Shown: piece after piece, positions 44,390 to 54,800 of the stretch | Layout of the letters: each line of letters opens with the position of its first letter | How positions within the stretch are numbered: position 1 is the stretch's first letter | From: Pinisolibacter aquiterrae | GTDB lineage: Bacteria; Pseudomonadota; Alphaproteobacteria; Rhizobiales; Ancalomicrobiaceae | DNA: 64,000 nucleotides | Direction of reading: 5' to 3' | NCBI RefSeq assembly: GCF_019160155.1 | Contig: NZ_JAFNIH010000041.1 | Coordinates: 166,871-230,870, forward strand | The notes under the pieces: model-generated | What the model was told of the DNA's origin: nothing | Databases searched by the model: none | What the model saw: only the letters and a program-made list of their open reading frames with translations | Position numbers and translations under genes: made by a program

Positions 44390-45868
44390 ATGGCCAGTCG
44401 CGTCATCTCGGTCGAACCCTTCGACTTCGTCGCCTTCGGCGGCACCGGCGACCTCGTGCGCCGCAAGCTCCTGCCGGGGCTCTACCACCGCGACCGGGTC
44501 GGGCAGATCCCGCCCGGCACCCGCATCCTCGGCGCCGCGCGCGCCCCTATGAGCGTCGACGATTATCGCGCCCTCGCGCGCGAATCGATCGACGCCCACG
44601 TGCCCGAGCACGAGCGCGACGAGGAGGTGATCGAGCGTTTCATCGCCCGCCTCGGTTACGTCGCGGTCGACGCCCTCGGCGACGGCGGGTGGGGCGATCT
44701 CGCCGCCCTGCTCGCGTCCGAGCCGGAGCGTATCCGCGTCTATTATCTGGCGACCAGCCCCGACCTCTTCGGCGCGATCTGTCGCGGTCTCGAGCGCACC
44801 GGCCTGGTCAGCGCCCAGAGCCGGGTCGTGGTGGAGAAGCCGATCGGCAAGTCGCTCGCCTCCGCCCATGTGGTCAACGAGGCGGTCGGCGCGGTCTTCG
44901 CCGAGACCCAGATCTTCCGCATCGACCACTATCTCGGCAAGGAGACGGTGCAGAACCTGATGGCTCTGCGCTTCGCCAACGCGCTCTTCGAGCCCCTGTG
45001 GAACGCCGCCCGCATCGATCACGTCCAGATCACCGTCGCCGAGAGCCTCGGCGTCGAGGGCCGCGCGGGCTATTACGACGGCGCCGGCGCCCTGCGCGAC
45101 ATGGTCCAGAACCACATGCTCCAGCTCCTCTGTCTGGTGGCGATGGAGCCGCCGGCCTCGCTCGACGCCGACACCGTCCGCGACGAGAAGCTGAAGGTCT
45201 TGAAGGCCCTGAAGCCGATCGGCCCGGCCGAGGCGGGGCGGGTGACCGTGCGCGGCCAATATGAGAAGGGAGCCTCGGCCGAGGGACCGGCCGCGGGCTA
45301 TCTCCAGGAGTTGGGACGCCCGTCGAGCCCGACCGAGACCTTCGTCGCCCTCAAGGTCGAGGTCGAAAACTGGCGCTGGGCCGGCACGCCCTTCTATCTG
45401 CGCTCCGGCAAGCGCCTCGCCGAGCGGGTCTCCGAGATCGTCGTGAGTTTCCGCCCGATCCCCCATTCGGTCTTCGACGAGGCCGCCGGTCCGATCCTGC
45501 GCAACGAGTTGGTGATCCGCCTCCAGCCCGACGAGGGCGTCAAGCTCTCCTTGATGATCAAGGACCCCGGCCCCGGCGGCATGCGCCTGCGCCGGGTGCC
45601 GCTCGACATGACCTTCGCCGAGACCTTCGCCGACCGCCACGCCGACGCCTACGAGCGCCTGATCATGGACGTGGTGCGGGGCAACCAGACCCTGTTCATG
45701 CGCCGCGACGAGGTCGAGGCCGCCTGGGCCTGGGTCGATCCGATCCTGGAGGCCTGGAGCGCCTCGGGCGAAATGCCCAAGGCCTATCGCTCCGGCACCT
45801 GGGGGCCCTCCGCCGGCATCGCCCTGATCGAGCGCGACGGCCGCACGTGGCATGAGGACGGCGCCTGA
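44390..45868 (+). CDS. zwf: Glucose-6-phosphate 1-dehydrogenase
   Basis: A 492-residue enzyme with the NADP site [17 protein letters not shown] near 16-30, the active-site motif [10 protein letters not shown] near 180-190 and VQITVAES and NHMLQLLCL downstream. It oxidises glucose-6-phosphate for the Entner-Doudoroff and pentose-phosphate routes. Its last codons and stop are part of a 30-bp tandem duplication. edd follows after 136 bp. Confidence 0.97.
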   Translation: MASRVISVEPFDFVAFGGTGDLVRRKLLPGLYHRDRVGQIPPGTRILGAARAPMSVDDYRALARESIDAHVPEHERDEEVIERFIARLGYVAVDALGDGGWGDLAALLASEPERIRVYYLATSPDLFGAICRGLERTGLVSAQSRVVVEKPIGKSLASAHVVNEAVGAVFAETQIFRIDHYLGKETVQNLMALRFANALFEPLWNAARIDHVQITVAESLGVEGRAGYYDGAGALRDMVQNHMLQLLCLVAMEPPASLDADTVRDEKLKVLKALKPIGPAEAGRVTVRGQYEKGASAEGPAAGYLQELGRPSSPTETFVALKVEVENWRWAGTPFYLRSGKRLAERVSEIVVSFRPIPHSVFDEAAGPILRNELVIRLQPDEGVKLSLMIKDPGPGGMRLRRVPLDMTFAETFADRHADAYERLIMDVVRGNQTLFMRRDEVEAAWAWVDPILEAWSASGEMPKAYRSGTWGPSAGIALIERDGRTWHEDGA

Positions 45869-45913
45869 CGGCGCCTCGGGCACGAGGACGGCGCCCGACG
45901 GCACCTCGGGGAT
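45854..45913. repeat. Two tandem copies of a 30-bp unit spanning the zwf stop codon
   Basis: Units begin at 45854 and 45884 with GAGGACGGCGCC and agree at about 26 of 30 positions. The second copy lies in the zwf-edd spacer and is untranslated in the zwf frame. Confidence 0.8.
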
Positions 45914-46004
45914 GATGAGGGCGGCGCGGACGACGAGAACGGCGGCTCGAACGCCGAAACCGGAAGAGGACGGCGTCCGGGAGGCGTCGCGAGAGGATGA
46001 GGCC

Positions 46005-47819
46005 ATGACCGTGAACGCCCGTCTCGGCGAGATCACCGAGCGGATCCGCAACCGCAGTCGCGACGACCGGAACCGCTACCTCGACCGCATGGCCGCCGCG
46101 ATCGGCGAGGGCCCGCGGCGCGCCCGGCTCGGTTGCGCCAATCTCGCCCACGGCTTTGCCGCCTGCGGCCCCGAGGCCAAGGCGCGTCTGGCCGGCGGCG
46201 GCGCCCCCAACATCGGCGTCGTCACCGCCTACAACGACATGCTCTCCGCCCATCGCCCCTACGAGCGCTACCCCGCGCTGATCCGCGCCGAGGCCGAGCG
46301 GCTCGGGGCGACCGCTCAGGTCGCCGGCGGCGTTCCGGCCATGTGCGACGGCGTCACCCAGGGCGAGCCCGGCATGGAACTGTCGCTGTTCTCGCGCGAC
46401 GTCATCGCCATGGCCACCGGCGTGGCGCTCTCCCACACCATGTTCGACGCCGCCCTGATGCTCGGCATCTGCGACAAGATCGTCCCCGGCCTCGTCATCG
46501 GCGCGCTCGCCTTCGGCCACCTGCCGACGATCTTCGTGCCCTCCGGCCCGATGCCGACGGGACTGTCGAACGGCGAGAAGAACCGCGTCCGCCAGCTCTA
46601 TGCCGAGGGCAAGGCGACTCGGGCCGATCTGCTCGAGGCGGAATCGCGCTCCTACCACGCCGCCGGCACCTGCACCTTCTACGGCACCGCCAACACCAAT
46701 CAGATGCTGATGGAATTCATGGGGCTGCACCTGCCCGGCGCGAGCTTCGTCCCCCCCGACACGCCGCTGCGCGACGCGCTGACCCGCGCCGCCGTCGCCC
46801 GCGTGCTCGCGATCGGTCCGAAGGGCGAGAGCTTCCGCCCGATCGGCGAGGTCCTCGACGAACGCGCCTTCGTCAACGGCATCGTCGGCCTGATGGCGAC
46901 CGGCGGCTCGACCAATCTCACTCTCCATCTGGTCGCCATGGCGCGCGCCGCCGGCCTGTGCCTGACCTGGGACGACTTCGCCGATCTCTCGGCGATCACG
47001 CCGCTGCTCGCCCGCGCCTATCCCAACGGCGCCGCCGACGTGAACGCCTTCCGCGATGCCGGCGGCGTGCCCTTCGTCATCCGCGAGCTGCTCGCCGAGG
47101 GCCTGCTCCACCCCGACGCCAAGATCGTCTGGGGCGACGACATCGCCGCCCAGGCCCAGACCCCCGCCCTCGACGCGGCCGGTGAACTGGTCTTCGATCC
47201 CGTCGCGACGGTCTCGCCCGACGAGACCGTGGTGCGCCCGGCCGCCCGGCCCTTCCAGGCGACCGGCGGGCTCGAGCTTCTGACCGGCAACCTCGGCCGC
47301 GCCGTCATCAAGTCCTCGGCGGTGGCGCCCGAGCGACGCGTGATCGAGGCGCCGGCGCGCGTCTTCGCCTCGCAGGACGAGGTCCAGCGGGCCTTCAAGG
47401 CGGGTGAACTCACCGGCGATTTCGTCGCGGTGGTGCGCTTCCAGGGCCCCAGGGCCAACGGCATGCCCGAATTGCACAAGTTGACGCCGCCACTCGGTGT
47501 CCTCCAGGATCGCGGTCAGAAGGTGGCGCTGGTCACCGACGGCCGCATGTCCGGCGCCTCGGGCAAAGTCCCCGCGGCGATCCACCTGACCCCGGAGGCG
47601 GCCGACGGCGGACCCATCGCCCGCTTGCGCGACGGCGACGTCGTGCGTCTCGATGCCGTCACCGGGCGGTTGGAGGTTCTGATCGACCCGGCCGAATGGG
47701 CGACGCGCCCCGCCGCCGTCGCCGATCTCCAGGCCAATCAATGGGGCGTCGGGCGCGAGCTCTTCGCCACCTTCCGTCGCGCGGTCGGACCGGCCGAACA
47801 AGGAGCCAGCTCGCTGTGA
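46005..47819 (+). CDS. edd: Phosphogluconate dehydratase
   Basis: A 604-residue 4Fe-4S dehydratase of the IlvD/Edd family. [53 protein letters not shown] and the C-terminal [17 protein letters not shown] identify it as Edd. It dehydrates 6-phosphogluconate to KDPG. The ATG at 46005 begins the conserved N-terminus; a longer upstream frame overlaps the repeat and is not used. eda is not in the window. The stop overlaps the next gene (GTGA). Confidence 0.96.
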   Translation: MTVNARLGEITERIRNRSRDDRNRYLDRMAAAIGEGPRRARLGCANLAHGFAACGPEAKARLAGGGAPNIGVVTAYNDMLSAHRPYERYPALIRAEAERLGATAQVAGGVPAMCDGVTQGEPGMELSLFSRDVIAMATGVALSHTMFDAALMLGICDKIVPGLVIGALAFGHLPTIFVPSGPMPTGLSNGEKNRVRQLYAEGKATRADLLEAESRSYHAAGTCTFYGTANTNQMLMEFMGLHLPGASFVPPDTPLRDALTRAAVARVLAIGPKGESFRPIGEVLDERAFVNGIVGLMATGGSTNLTLHLVAMARAAGLCLTWDDFADLSAITPLLARAYPNGAADVNAFRDAGGVPFVIRELLAEGLLHPDAKIVWGDDIAAQAQTPALDAAGELVFDPVATVSPDETVVRPAARPFQATGGLELLTGNLGRAVIKSSAVAPERRVIEAPARVFASQDEVQRAFKAGELTGDFVAVVRFQGPRANGMPELHKLTPPLGVLQDRGQKVALVTDGRMSGASGKVPAAIHLTPEAADGGPIARLRDGDVVRLDAVTGRLEVLIDPAEWATRPAAVADLQANQWGVGRELFATFRRAVGPAEQGASSL

Positions 47820-48721
47820 ACGTCATTCGTATCGTCCCCGACCCTCGCCGTCTGATCGACCACGCCTGCCGTCTGGGCGAGAGCCCGCTGTGGGACGACC
47901 GCCGCGACCGTCTGTTCTTCGTCGACATCGCCGCCGGTGAGATCCATCACGTCTCCGCCGAAGGCTCGTCGCACCGGGTCTGGCCGGCGCCGATCCCCGA
48001 ACGCGCCACCGCGCTCGGCCTGACCACCGCCGGTCGCCTGGTCGTCGCCCTGACCCGCTCGGTGGTCCTGTTCGACCCCGATGCCGGCACTTGGGAGACC
48101 CTCGCCGAGATCGACGTCGGCCCCTCCACCATGCGCCTCAACGACGGCAAGGTCGGCCCGGACGGCGCCTTCTGGGTCGGCTCGATGGACGAGACCCCGG
48201 AGCGCCCGCCGATCGCCGCGCTGTGGCGGGTGAGCGCCGACGGCGCCGTGGAGAAGAAGCTCGACGGGCTGCGGGTCGCCAATGGTCTCGCCTGGGACGC
48301 CGCCGGCACCACCATGTATCTCGCCGACAGCCGCGGCCCCTGGATCGATCGCTTCACCTTCGATCCCGCCACCGGCACCCTGAGCGACCGCGCCCGTCTC
48401 GCCACCCTCGACGACGCCACCGGCCGTCCCGACGGCGGCTGCTGCGACGTGATCGGTCACTATTGGAGCGCCGGCGTCTCCTCCGGCCACATCAACCGCT
48501 TCGCCCCCGACGGGCGCCTGCTCGAGCATTGGGACCTGCCGGTCGACTTCCCGACCATGCCCTGTTTCGGCGGCGAGGGGATGCGCACGCTCTTCGTCAC
48601 CTCGCTCGATCGGGTCGAGGAGGGTCGTCGTCCTTCGCTCGCCCCGGCCGGTTCGGTGATCGCCTTCGACGCCCAGATCGCCGGCCTGCCGCCGTTCCGC
48701 ATGCCCGACCCGCGCGGCTGA
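47816..48721 (+). CDS. SMP-30/gluconolactonase-family lactonase
   Basis: A 301-residue six-bladed propeller of the SMP-30/LRE family: [17 protein letters not shown] gives the metal-binding Glu, [19 protein letters not shown] and [19 protein letters not shown] the metal-binding Asn and Asp. It starts at a GTG overlapping edd, with AAGGAG upstream. Family members hydrolyse sugar lactones. Sitting after zwf-edd, where no pgl is found, it may hydrolyse phosphogluconolactone or gluconolactone; this is inference. Confidence 0.88.
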   Translation: MNVIRIVPDPRRLIDHACRLGESPLWDDRRDRLFFVDIAAGEIHHVSAEGSSHRVWPAPIPERATALGLTTAGRLVVALTRSVVLFDPDAGTWETLAEIDVGPSTMRLNDGKVGPDGAFWVGSMDETPERPPIAALWRVSADGAVEKKLDGLRVANGLAWDAAGTTMYLADSRGPWIDRFTFDPATGTLSDRARLATLDDATGRPDGGCCDVIGHYWSAGVSSGHINRFAPDGRLLEHWDLPVDFPTMPCFGGEGMRTLFVTSLDRVEEGRRPSLAPAGSVIAFDAQIAGLPPFRMPDPRG

Positions 48722-48749
48722 CGGACGGCCGGACACCGAAGACGAAAGA

Positions 48750-48769
48750 GGCCCGGATCGCTCCGGGCC
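48750..48769. terminator. Hairpin between the lactonase and chemoreceptor genes
   Basis: An 8-bp stem (GGCCCGGA / TCCGGGCC) with TCGC loop between convergent genes; no T tract on the plus strand beyond CCCTTCC. Confidence 0.6.
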
Positions 48770-48814
48770 CCTTCCGTGTGTGCTCTCGACGAGGACGAGA
48801 GAGAAGTGCCGTGA

Positions 48815-50494
48815 TCAGGCGGCGGCGACGTCCGCCAGGAACCTGTCGACGACGGTCTTGAGATCGTCGGCGGTGTGCACCACCCGGCCGGTGGCGTCGG
48901 AGACCTGTGCGGCGGCGCGCGAGGTCTCGCCGACCGCCTCGTTGACGCCGGCGATGTTGTCGGCGACGAGCCGGGTGCCCTCGGCGGCGCGGGTGACGTT
49001 GCGGGCGATTTCGGCGGTGGAGGCGCCCTGCTCCTCGACCGCGGCGGCGATCGCCGAGGTGAAGCTGTCGACCTCTTCCATGATATGGGCGATCTCGCCG
49101 ATCGCGCTGACCGCCTCGCCGGTGGTGACCTGGATCGAGCCGATCTGAGCGGAGATCTCCTCGGTCGCCTTGGAGGTCTGATTGGCGAGCGACTTCACTT
49201 CCGCCGCCACGACCGCGAAGCCCTTGCCCATCTCGCCGGCGCGGGCCGCCTCGATGGTGGCGTTGAGCGCCAGGAGGTTGGTCTGTTCGGCGATGTCGCG
49301 GATCAGTCCGACGACGGCGCCGATCTTGCCGGCGGCCTGTTCCAGCTCGCCGACCGTGTGATTGGTGGTGCGCGACACCTGCGCCGCCTTGCCGACGACC
49401 TCGGTGGTGCGCGAGACCTGACGGGCGATCTCGTTGACCGACTGCATCAGCTCCTCGCCGGCCGAGGACACGGTCAGGACGTTCTCCGACGCCTCGTGCG
49501 AGGCCTGGGCGGCGCCGTCGGCGCGCCGGGCGGTCGCCTCGGCGGTGCCGGTCAGAGCCGAGGCCGTGCCCGACATCTGCCGCATCTCGTCGCCGACGTT
49601 GGTGAGCAGCTCGCTCGCCCGGCGCCGGAAATCGGCGATCAGCGCCTCGATCCGGGTCTCGCGCGCCCGCTTGGCCGTTTCCGAGGCGGTGGAATTGGCC
49701 TCGAGCACCCGCCGCTCGCGCTCCTGATTACGGAACTGCGCGACCGCCTCGGCCATTTCGCCGATCTCGTCGTTGCGGGCGGTGTCGAGTCGAAGGTCGA
49801 GTTCGCCGCGGCCCAGCGCCACCATCGCCTCGCGGATCTCGGCGAGCGGACGCGTCACCGAACGCACCACGAAGAAGGCGATGAGGCCGATCGCCACCGC
49901 GAAGCCGAGCGACAGGACGCCGGTCTTGAGCGCGTTCGACCAGAACTGCGTCTCGATGTCGTCGATCCACATGCCCGAGCCGACCACCCAGCCCCAGTCA
50001 TCGAGGGCGGCGACATAGGAGAGCTTGGACAGCGGCTCGGTGGTGTTCGGCTTGGCCCAACGATAGGTGACGGTGCCGACGTCGGTCTTCTTGGCGACGT
50101 CGATCATCTCACGGAAGATGTATTTGCCGTCGGGATCCTTCATGTCGGTGCCGTCGATACCGCGCATGCTCGGCGCGGGATGCACGATCATCTTGCCGTG
50201 CATGTCCAGCACGAAGACGTAATTGCCGTCGTCGTAGCGCAGCCGGCCGATCTCGGTGGCGGCCTGAGCCTTCGCCTCCTCCTGCGTGATCTCGCCGCGA
50301 CCGGCGCGCGCCATGGCGTCATGGGCGAGGCTGTCGGCCATTTCGACGATGCGGCGAAGTTCCGAGACCTTGCCCTGGTAGAGATTGGAATGCAGCGACC
50401 ACATCCCGAGGCCGGTGACCGCCAAGAGACCGATCACCGCGAGACCGGCGACCAGAAACAGGCGGAAGGAGAGACTGCGGCGGGATTTGGCCAT
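48815..50494 (-). CDS. Methyl-accepting chemotaxis protein with Cache domain
   Basis: A 559-residue chemoreceptor: a first membrane span (residues about 13-35), a periplasmic single-Cache domain containing [18 protein letters not shown] and [15 protein letters not shown], a second span near 190-210, HAMP, and a cytoplasmic signalling domain with the hairpin tip [23 protein letters not shown]. The Cache type often binds small carboxylates. The ATG at 50494 starts the membrane anchor. No che operon is adjacent. Confidence 0.93.
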   Translation of the reverse strand: MAKSRRSLSFRLFLVAGLAVIGLLAVTGLGMWSLHSNLYQGKVSELRRIVEMADSLAHDAMARAGRGEITQEEAKAQAATEIGRLRYDDGNYVFVLDMHGKMIVHPAPSMRGIDGTDMKDPDGKYIFREMIDVAKKTDVGTVTYRWAKPNTTEPLSKLSYVAALDDWGWVVGSGMWIDDIETQFWSNALKTGVLSLGFAVAIGLIAFFVVRSVTRPLAEIREAMVALGRGELDLRLDTARNDEIGEMAEAVAQFRNQERERRVLEANSTASETAKRARETRIEALIADFRRRASELLTNVGDEMRQMSGTASALTGTAEATARRADGAAQASHEASENVLTVSSAGEELMQSVNEIARQVSRTTEVVGKAAQVSRTTNHTVGELEQAAGKIGAVVGLIRDIAEQTNLLALNATIEAARAGEMGKGFAVVAAEVKSLANQTSKATEEISAQIGSIQVTTGEAVSAIGEIAHIMEEVDSFTSAIAAAVEEQGASTAEIARNVTRAAEGTRLVADNIAGVNEAVGETSRAAAQVSDATGRVVHTADDLKTVVDRFLADVAAA

Positions 50495-50761
50495 GATGTA
50501 CCTCGAGCAGGGGACCGACGGAGGGCGCCGCCCGTCTTCGGGGTCTCGCGCGGTCGTGCGTGCCACCCGTGTGGTCCAGGCGGATCCACGGCATCGTCAC
50601 AACTGCCGATCATGGAAACATTCGAAAATTAACAATTCGCGAAAGGGTAATAGCGACCTCACGTCACATGAGATATTTCAGATCTGAATTCTACGAAAGC
50701 CCTAGACGAAGGCGCGAGGTTTCATGAAATACGCGCCAGAGCTTCTGGGGGGCATTACGTA

Positions 50762-52162
50762 TCACGGACAGTCGAAAGGTTCGCCGTGTCCGATGACGCG
50801 GCGTACGCCCAGGTGTCGGGCGCGCACCGCGCGCTCGACGTCGTCGATCGCGGCATGGAGTTCCGCCACGCCGAGGGTGGGGGCGGCGTGGCAATGGAAG
50901 TTGACGATCACGCCCTCGTCGGTCGCGCGGGCGCGCACGGCGTGGACGTCGGAGACGATCCCACCGCGCTCCGCCGCCGCTTCCAACTCGCCGCGAATCT
51001 CGGCGAGCGAGGCGGCGTCGAGATCGAGTCCGGCGAGGCGATCGACCGTGATCGGCTCGATGTGGGTCTCCACTTCCGATCCCGGCCCGAGTTCGGCCTC
51101 GATCGCCTCCTCGAGGCCGGTCGCGACCTCGTGCGCCTGGGCGAGCGGCATGCGGCCGTCGACCTCGAGATCGAGCGACACCGACATGCGTTCGTCGGCG
51201 AGGGTCTGGACGGTCAGATGGTGGATGGCGATGCCGCGATTGCGGGCGATCACCATGATCCGCTCGTGCACGGTCTCGTCGTCGAGGGCGCGCGGATGCG
51301 CGACGATGGCGATGTCGACCTGCGGCAACGCCGCCGCCATCGCCGCCACCACTCGCTCCTTGATCGCCGCCATGTCGTCGAGCGAGCGCATCCGGCTGAC
51401 CGCGATGTCGAGATCGACGAAGATCTTGGCCCCCGACGGCCGCGCCCGCACCCGCTCGATCGCGACAACCCCGGAGATCCCCTCGGCGACCGCCTTCACC
51501 TGATCGGCGATGCCGTCCGGGGCGGCGTCCATCAGGCTGTCGATGGTGCGCTTGCCGAGCCGCCAGCCGGCGAGGCAGACGAAGAGCGACACGCCGATCG
51601 CCGCGATCGCGTCGCCGAGTGGGAAGCCGAACCAGACGAAGCCGAGCCCGACCAGCACCACCGCCGAACTCCACATGTCCGAGGAGAAGTGCAGCGCGTC
51701 GGCCTCGAGCGCCTGACTGCCCGTCTCTGCGGCGACCTTCTTCAGGTTCCGCGCCCGGAAGAAGTCGACCAGGATCGAGGCCACCACCACCGCGACCGCC
51801 ACCCAACTCGCCTCGACGTCGCCGCCGTGGCCGAGGAGACGCTGGATCGCCTCCCAGATGATCCAGCCGGAGGCGAGGAACAGAAGCCCCGTCTCGAACA
51901 GCGCCGCCACACTCTCGATCTTGGCGTGGCCGTAGTGATGGAGATCGTCGGCGGGCTCGTCGGCGATGCGCACCGCGAACCAGGTCATCACCGTCGCGCC
52001 GACGTCGAGCAGGCCGTGGATCGCCTCCGACAGGAGGCCGAGCGAGCCGGTCGTCACCGCCGCGACCGCCTTGGCGATCGTCATGCCGGTGCTGGCCGCG
52101 ATCGAACTCAGCGCGGCCGCCTCCTTCTGTTCGGCCTGAGAGGCATTCGCATTGTTCGTCAT
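50762..52162 (-). CDS. Cation diffusion facilitator transporter with extended C-terminus
   Basis: A 466-residue CDF protein. Six membrane helices occupy the first 210 residues, with metal-site residues in EAIHGLLDVGA and LHFSSDMWSS. The usual cytoplasmic domain follows (IERVRARPSGAKIFVDLDIAV) and then a second, similar region with HHLTVQTLADERMSVSLDLEVDG and INFHCHAA-like strands, making it about 150 residues longer than typical CDFs. It exports divalent cations such as Zn, Mn or Fe; the ion is not clear. Confidence 0.9.
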   Translation of the reverse strand: MTNNANASQAEQKEAAALSSIAASTGMTIAKAVAAVTTGSLGLLSEAIHGLLDVGATVMTWFAVRIADEPADDLHHYGHAKIESVAALFETGLLFLASGWIIWEAIQRLLGHGGDVEASWVAVAVVVASILVDFFRARNLKKVAAETGSQALEADALHFSSDMWSSAVVLVGLGFVWFGFPLGDAIAAIGVSLFVCLAGWRLGKRTIDSLMDAAPDGIADQVKAVAEGISGVVAIERVRARPSGAKIFVDLDIAVSRMRSLDDMAAIKERVVAAMAAALPQVDIAIVAHPRALDDETVHERIMVIARNRGIAIHHLTVQTLADERMSVSLDLEVDGRMPLAQAHEVATGLEEAIEAELGPGSEVETHIEPITVDRLAGLDLDAASLAEIRGELEAAAERGGIVSDVHAVRARATDEGVIVNFHCHAAPTLGVAELHAAIDDVERAVRARHLGVRRVIGHGEPFDCP

Positions 52163-52305
52163 GGACTTGGCTCCGGCCGGGCGATTGTTTCCGCCCCATC
52201 CCTAGGCCCGCGCGGACGTGCGCGCAAGCACCCTCCGCATGGCGTTCTTTTGCGCTTGTGGCGGGGTGGGCGGCACGGTGATACTGGCGCGGCGACAAGG
52301 AGCCG

Positions 52306-52896
52306 GTGTTGGTCGACGTCTCTCTCACGATATTGGTGATCGACGAGAATCCCGTCCGCAGCGCCATCCTGGAGGAGGGCCTGCGCGAGGCGGGCTTCAC
52401 CGACGTGGTGCGCCTCGACACCACGCACGAGCTGTTGCGCCGGGTCTATCAGATCGACCCGGACGTGATCCTGATGGATCTCGCCAATCCCTCCCGCGAC
52501 GTGCTCGAGCAGATGTTCCAGGTCAGCCGCATGGTGAAGCGGCCGGTCGCTATGTTCGTCGACCAGTCCGACACGGCGATGATCGAGGCCTCGGTCGATG
52601 CCGGCGTCTCCGCCTATATCGTCGACGGGCTGCGCAAGGAGCGGGTCAAGCCGATCCTCGACATGACCGTGTCGCGCTTCAATGCCTTCGACCGCCTCAC
52701 CCGGGAACTCGATCAGGCCCGCACCGAACTCGCCGACCGCAAGTTGATCGAGCGCGCCAAGGGCATTTTGATGAAGTCGCGCGGCGTCGCCGAGGAGGAG
52801 GCCTACGCCCTCCTGCGCAAGACCGCGATGAACGAGAAGAAGAAGCTCTCCGAGATCGCCCAGTCGGTGGTCACGGCGGCGCAACTCCTGGGATGA
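52306..52896 (+). CDS. nasT: NasT-type ANTAR antiterminator response regulator
   Basis: A 196-residue protein with a receiver-like domain (PDVILMDLANPS, D58) and a C-terminal ANTAR RNA-binding domain (LADRKLIERAKGILMKSRGVAEEEAYALLRK). The GTG start has AAGGAG upstream. NasT binds leader RNA hairpins of nitrate assimilation operons and prevents termination when nitrate or nitrite releases it from NasS. The nasS gene follows directly, supporting the call. The nitrate reductase operon itself is elsewhere. Confidence 0.9.
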   Translation: MLVDVSLTILVIDENPVRSAILEEGLREAGFTDVVRLDTTHELLRRVYQIDPDVILMDLANPSRDVLEQMFQVSRMVKRPVAMFVDQSDTAMIEASVDAGVSAYIVDGLRKERVKPILDMTVSRFNAFDRLTRELDQARTELADRKLIERAKGILMKSRGVAEEEAYALLRKTAMNEKKKLSEIAQSVVTAAQLLG

Positions 52897-52960
52897 CGAT
52901 CGACATGGACCCGACGGCGAGGGACGAGACCACCGGCGACGCGAGAGGAGGGCGCCCGAC

Positions 52961-54184
52961 ATGACGCGTGAGACCGCGCTCGATCCGAACCGCTCGCCCG
53001 CGACCGGCCGCTCGCTCGAGCGCCTGCGCGTCGGCTTCATTCCTCTGGTCGACTGCGCCCCCCTGGTGGTCGCCCGCGATCTCGGTTTCGCCGAGGCCGA
53101 GGGGCTGGAGCTGGATCTGGTCCGCGAGACCTCCTGGGCCAACATCCGCGACCGCATCGTGCTCGGTCATTTCGACGCCGCCCACATGCTGGCGCCGATG
53201 CCGCTCGCCGCCCGGCTCGGCCTCGGCCACCTGACCGCGCCGATCCTGGCGCCGTGGGTCCTGAACCACGGCGGCAATTCGATCGCGATCTCGACCGCCC
53301 TCCACGACGCCGGCGGCGCCTGGGGCGCGGTCGACGACCCCGCCGCCGCCGGCCGCGTCCTCGCCCGCCTCGTCGTCGAGCGCGCCGAACGCGGTGAGGA
53401 GCCGCTCACCTTCGCCTCCGTCCACCCCTTCTCCTGCCACGACCAGCAACTGCGCCACTGGTTCGCCGCCGCCGGGCTCGATCCCGATTCCGATCTGCGG
53501 ATCGTGGTGGTGCCGCCCTCCTACATGGTCGACGCCATGGCGGAGGGCGGGGTCGACGGCGCCTGCGTCGGCGCGCCCTGGCCGAGCCTGTCGGTGGAGG
53601 CCGGGGTCGGCCGCATCCTGCTCACCACCGGCTCGATCTGGCCGGCGACGCCGGAGAAGGTGCTGGGCGTGCGCGAGGTCTTCGCCGAGCGCCGGCCCGA
53701 GGCGCTCGCCGCCCTGTTGCGCGCCCTCGACCGCGCCGGCGCCTGGATCGAGGATCCCGCCAATCGCCCGGACCTCGCCGCGCGCCTCGCCCGGCCCGAG
53801 ATCGTCGGGGTCCCCGAGGCCCTGGTGATGCGCGCGCTCGCCGGCGAACTGCGCGCCGGCCGCGACGGCGCGCCGGTCTCCGTGCCCGGCTTCCTGCGCT
53901 TCCACGGCGCCGGCCCACACGGGGCGATCAACCGCCCGCGCGTCGCCGACGGTCTGTGGCTCGCCGCGCAGATGTTGCGCTGGGGACAGGTGCGCGACCG
54001 CGATCGCGCCTTCGCCGCTGCCCGCGCCGCCTTCGCGCCCGCGACCTTCGACGCCGTCTTCGGCCCGCCCGGCGCGGCGCGGGACGACGAGACGGTCCGC
54101 CCCTTCGACGGCGCCCCTTTCGACGCCCGCGACCCCGGCGCCTGGCTCGACGCCCACCCGCGCCCGGTCGGCCGGCCCGGCTGA
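52961..54184 (+). CDS. nasS: NasS-type cytoplasmic nitrate/nitrite sensor
   Basis: A 407-residue protein of the NrtA/CmpA substrate-binding family: LRVGFIPLVDCAPLVVARDLGF, HFDAAHMLAPMPLAARLGLG and VGAPWPSLSVEAG mark the nitrate-binding fold. It has no signal peptide, unlike the transport proteins, which is diagnostic for the sensor NasS that sequesters NasT. It starts 64 bp after nasT. The C-terminal 60 residues are Arg/Pro-rich. Confidence 0.88.
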   Translation: MTRETALDPNRSPATGRSLERLRVGFIPLVDCAPLVVARDLGFAEAEGLELDLVRETSWANIRDRIVLGHFDAAHMLAPMPLAARLGLGHLTAPILAPWVLNHGGNSIAISTALHDAGGAWGAVDDPAAAGRVLARLVVERAERGEEPLTFASVHPFSCHDQQLRHWFAAAGLDPDSDLRIVVVPPSYMVDAMAEGGVDGACVGAPWPSLSVEAGVGRILLTTGSIWPATPEKVLGVREVFAERRPEALAALLRALDRAGAWIEDPANRPDLAARLARPEIVGVPEALVMRALAGELRAGRDGAPVSVPGFLRFHGAGPHGAINRPRVADGLWLAAQMLRWGQVRDRDRAFAAARAAFAPATFDAVFGPPGAARDDETVRPFDGAPFDARDPGAWLDAHPRPVGRPG

Positions 54185-54379
54185 TCCCGGCCGCCGCGTC
54201 CCCGCCGCCGGTCCACGCCGGGCGAAGTGTGGGCGGCGCGCCACACTCGATCGCCGACCGCGCGCGACGTCGATTTCGCATTGCCGCGAAGGGCGCCGAC
54301 GCCTATCGGGAGACGCCGGTTCGCTCCTCCGGGCGGCCATCCCCGAATCTCAAGGTCTCCCCCCGAAAGGACGGCTCCC

Positions 54380-54739
54380 ATGCGTGCCGATCGCCCGTCG
54401 CGCGGTCTCTTCCGTGTCGCTCTCGTCGCCGCCGTCCTCGCCGGATCGATCGGCCGCGCCCCCGCCGCCGAGGGCGCCGAGGAGACCTTGAAGACGCTCT
54501 ACCGGATCGCGCTGTCGGCCGAGATGTGCGGTTTCCCGATCGCGCCGCGTCAGTCCGAGGCGCTCGGCAAGTCGATGAACCGGGCGCTCACCGAGAGCGG
54601 CCTCGACCCCGACGCGGCCGAAGAGCTCTATCGCGACGTCGACGCGAGCCTCGAGGCGGAAGGCTGGGACAAGGTCTGCGCCGCCGGCGGCGACTGGGCC
54701 CGCAACTACCGCGCCCTCCTCGCCGCCAACACCAAGTGA
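54380..54739 (+). CDS. Small secreted protein of unknown function
   Basis: A 119-residue protein with a signal peptide (about residues 1-32, ending GRAPAAE) and a mature part of about 87 residues, mostly helical, with two cysteines (AEMCGFPIAP and DKVCAAGG) that could form a disulfide. GAAAGGA lies upstream of the ATG. I do not recognise the family. It sits alone between nasS and ppk2 and ends at a hairpin. Confidence 0.65.
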   Translation: MRADRPSRGLFRVALVAAVLAGSIGRAPAAEGAEETLKTLYRIALSAEMCGFPIAPRQSEALGKSMNRALTESGLDPDAAEELYRDVDASLEAEGWDKVCAAGGDWARNYRALLAANTK

Positions 54740-54750
54740 GATCGAACTCT

Positions 54751-54776
54751 CGAAGGCCCCGTCGGGAGGGCCTTCG
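54751..54776. terminator. Hairpin between the secreted protein and ppk2
   Basis: A 9-bp stem (CGAAGGCCC / GGGCCTTCG) with an eight-base loop between convergent genes; no T tract. Confidence 0.55.
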
Positions 54777-54800
54777 CGACCGGGCCGGTCTCGACCGGCC

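Noticed and set aside
45852-46004. N-terminal extension of edd by 51 codons
   Set aside because: It overlaps the end of zwf and the 30-bp repeat, is not conserved in character, and the ATG at 46005 gives the normal Edd N-terminus.
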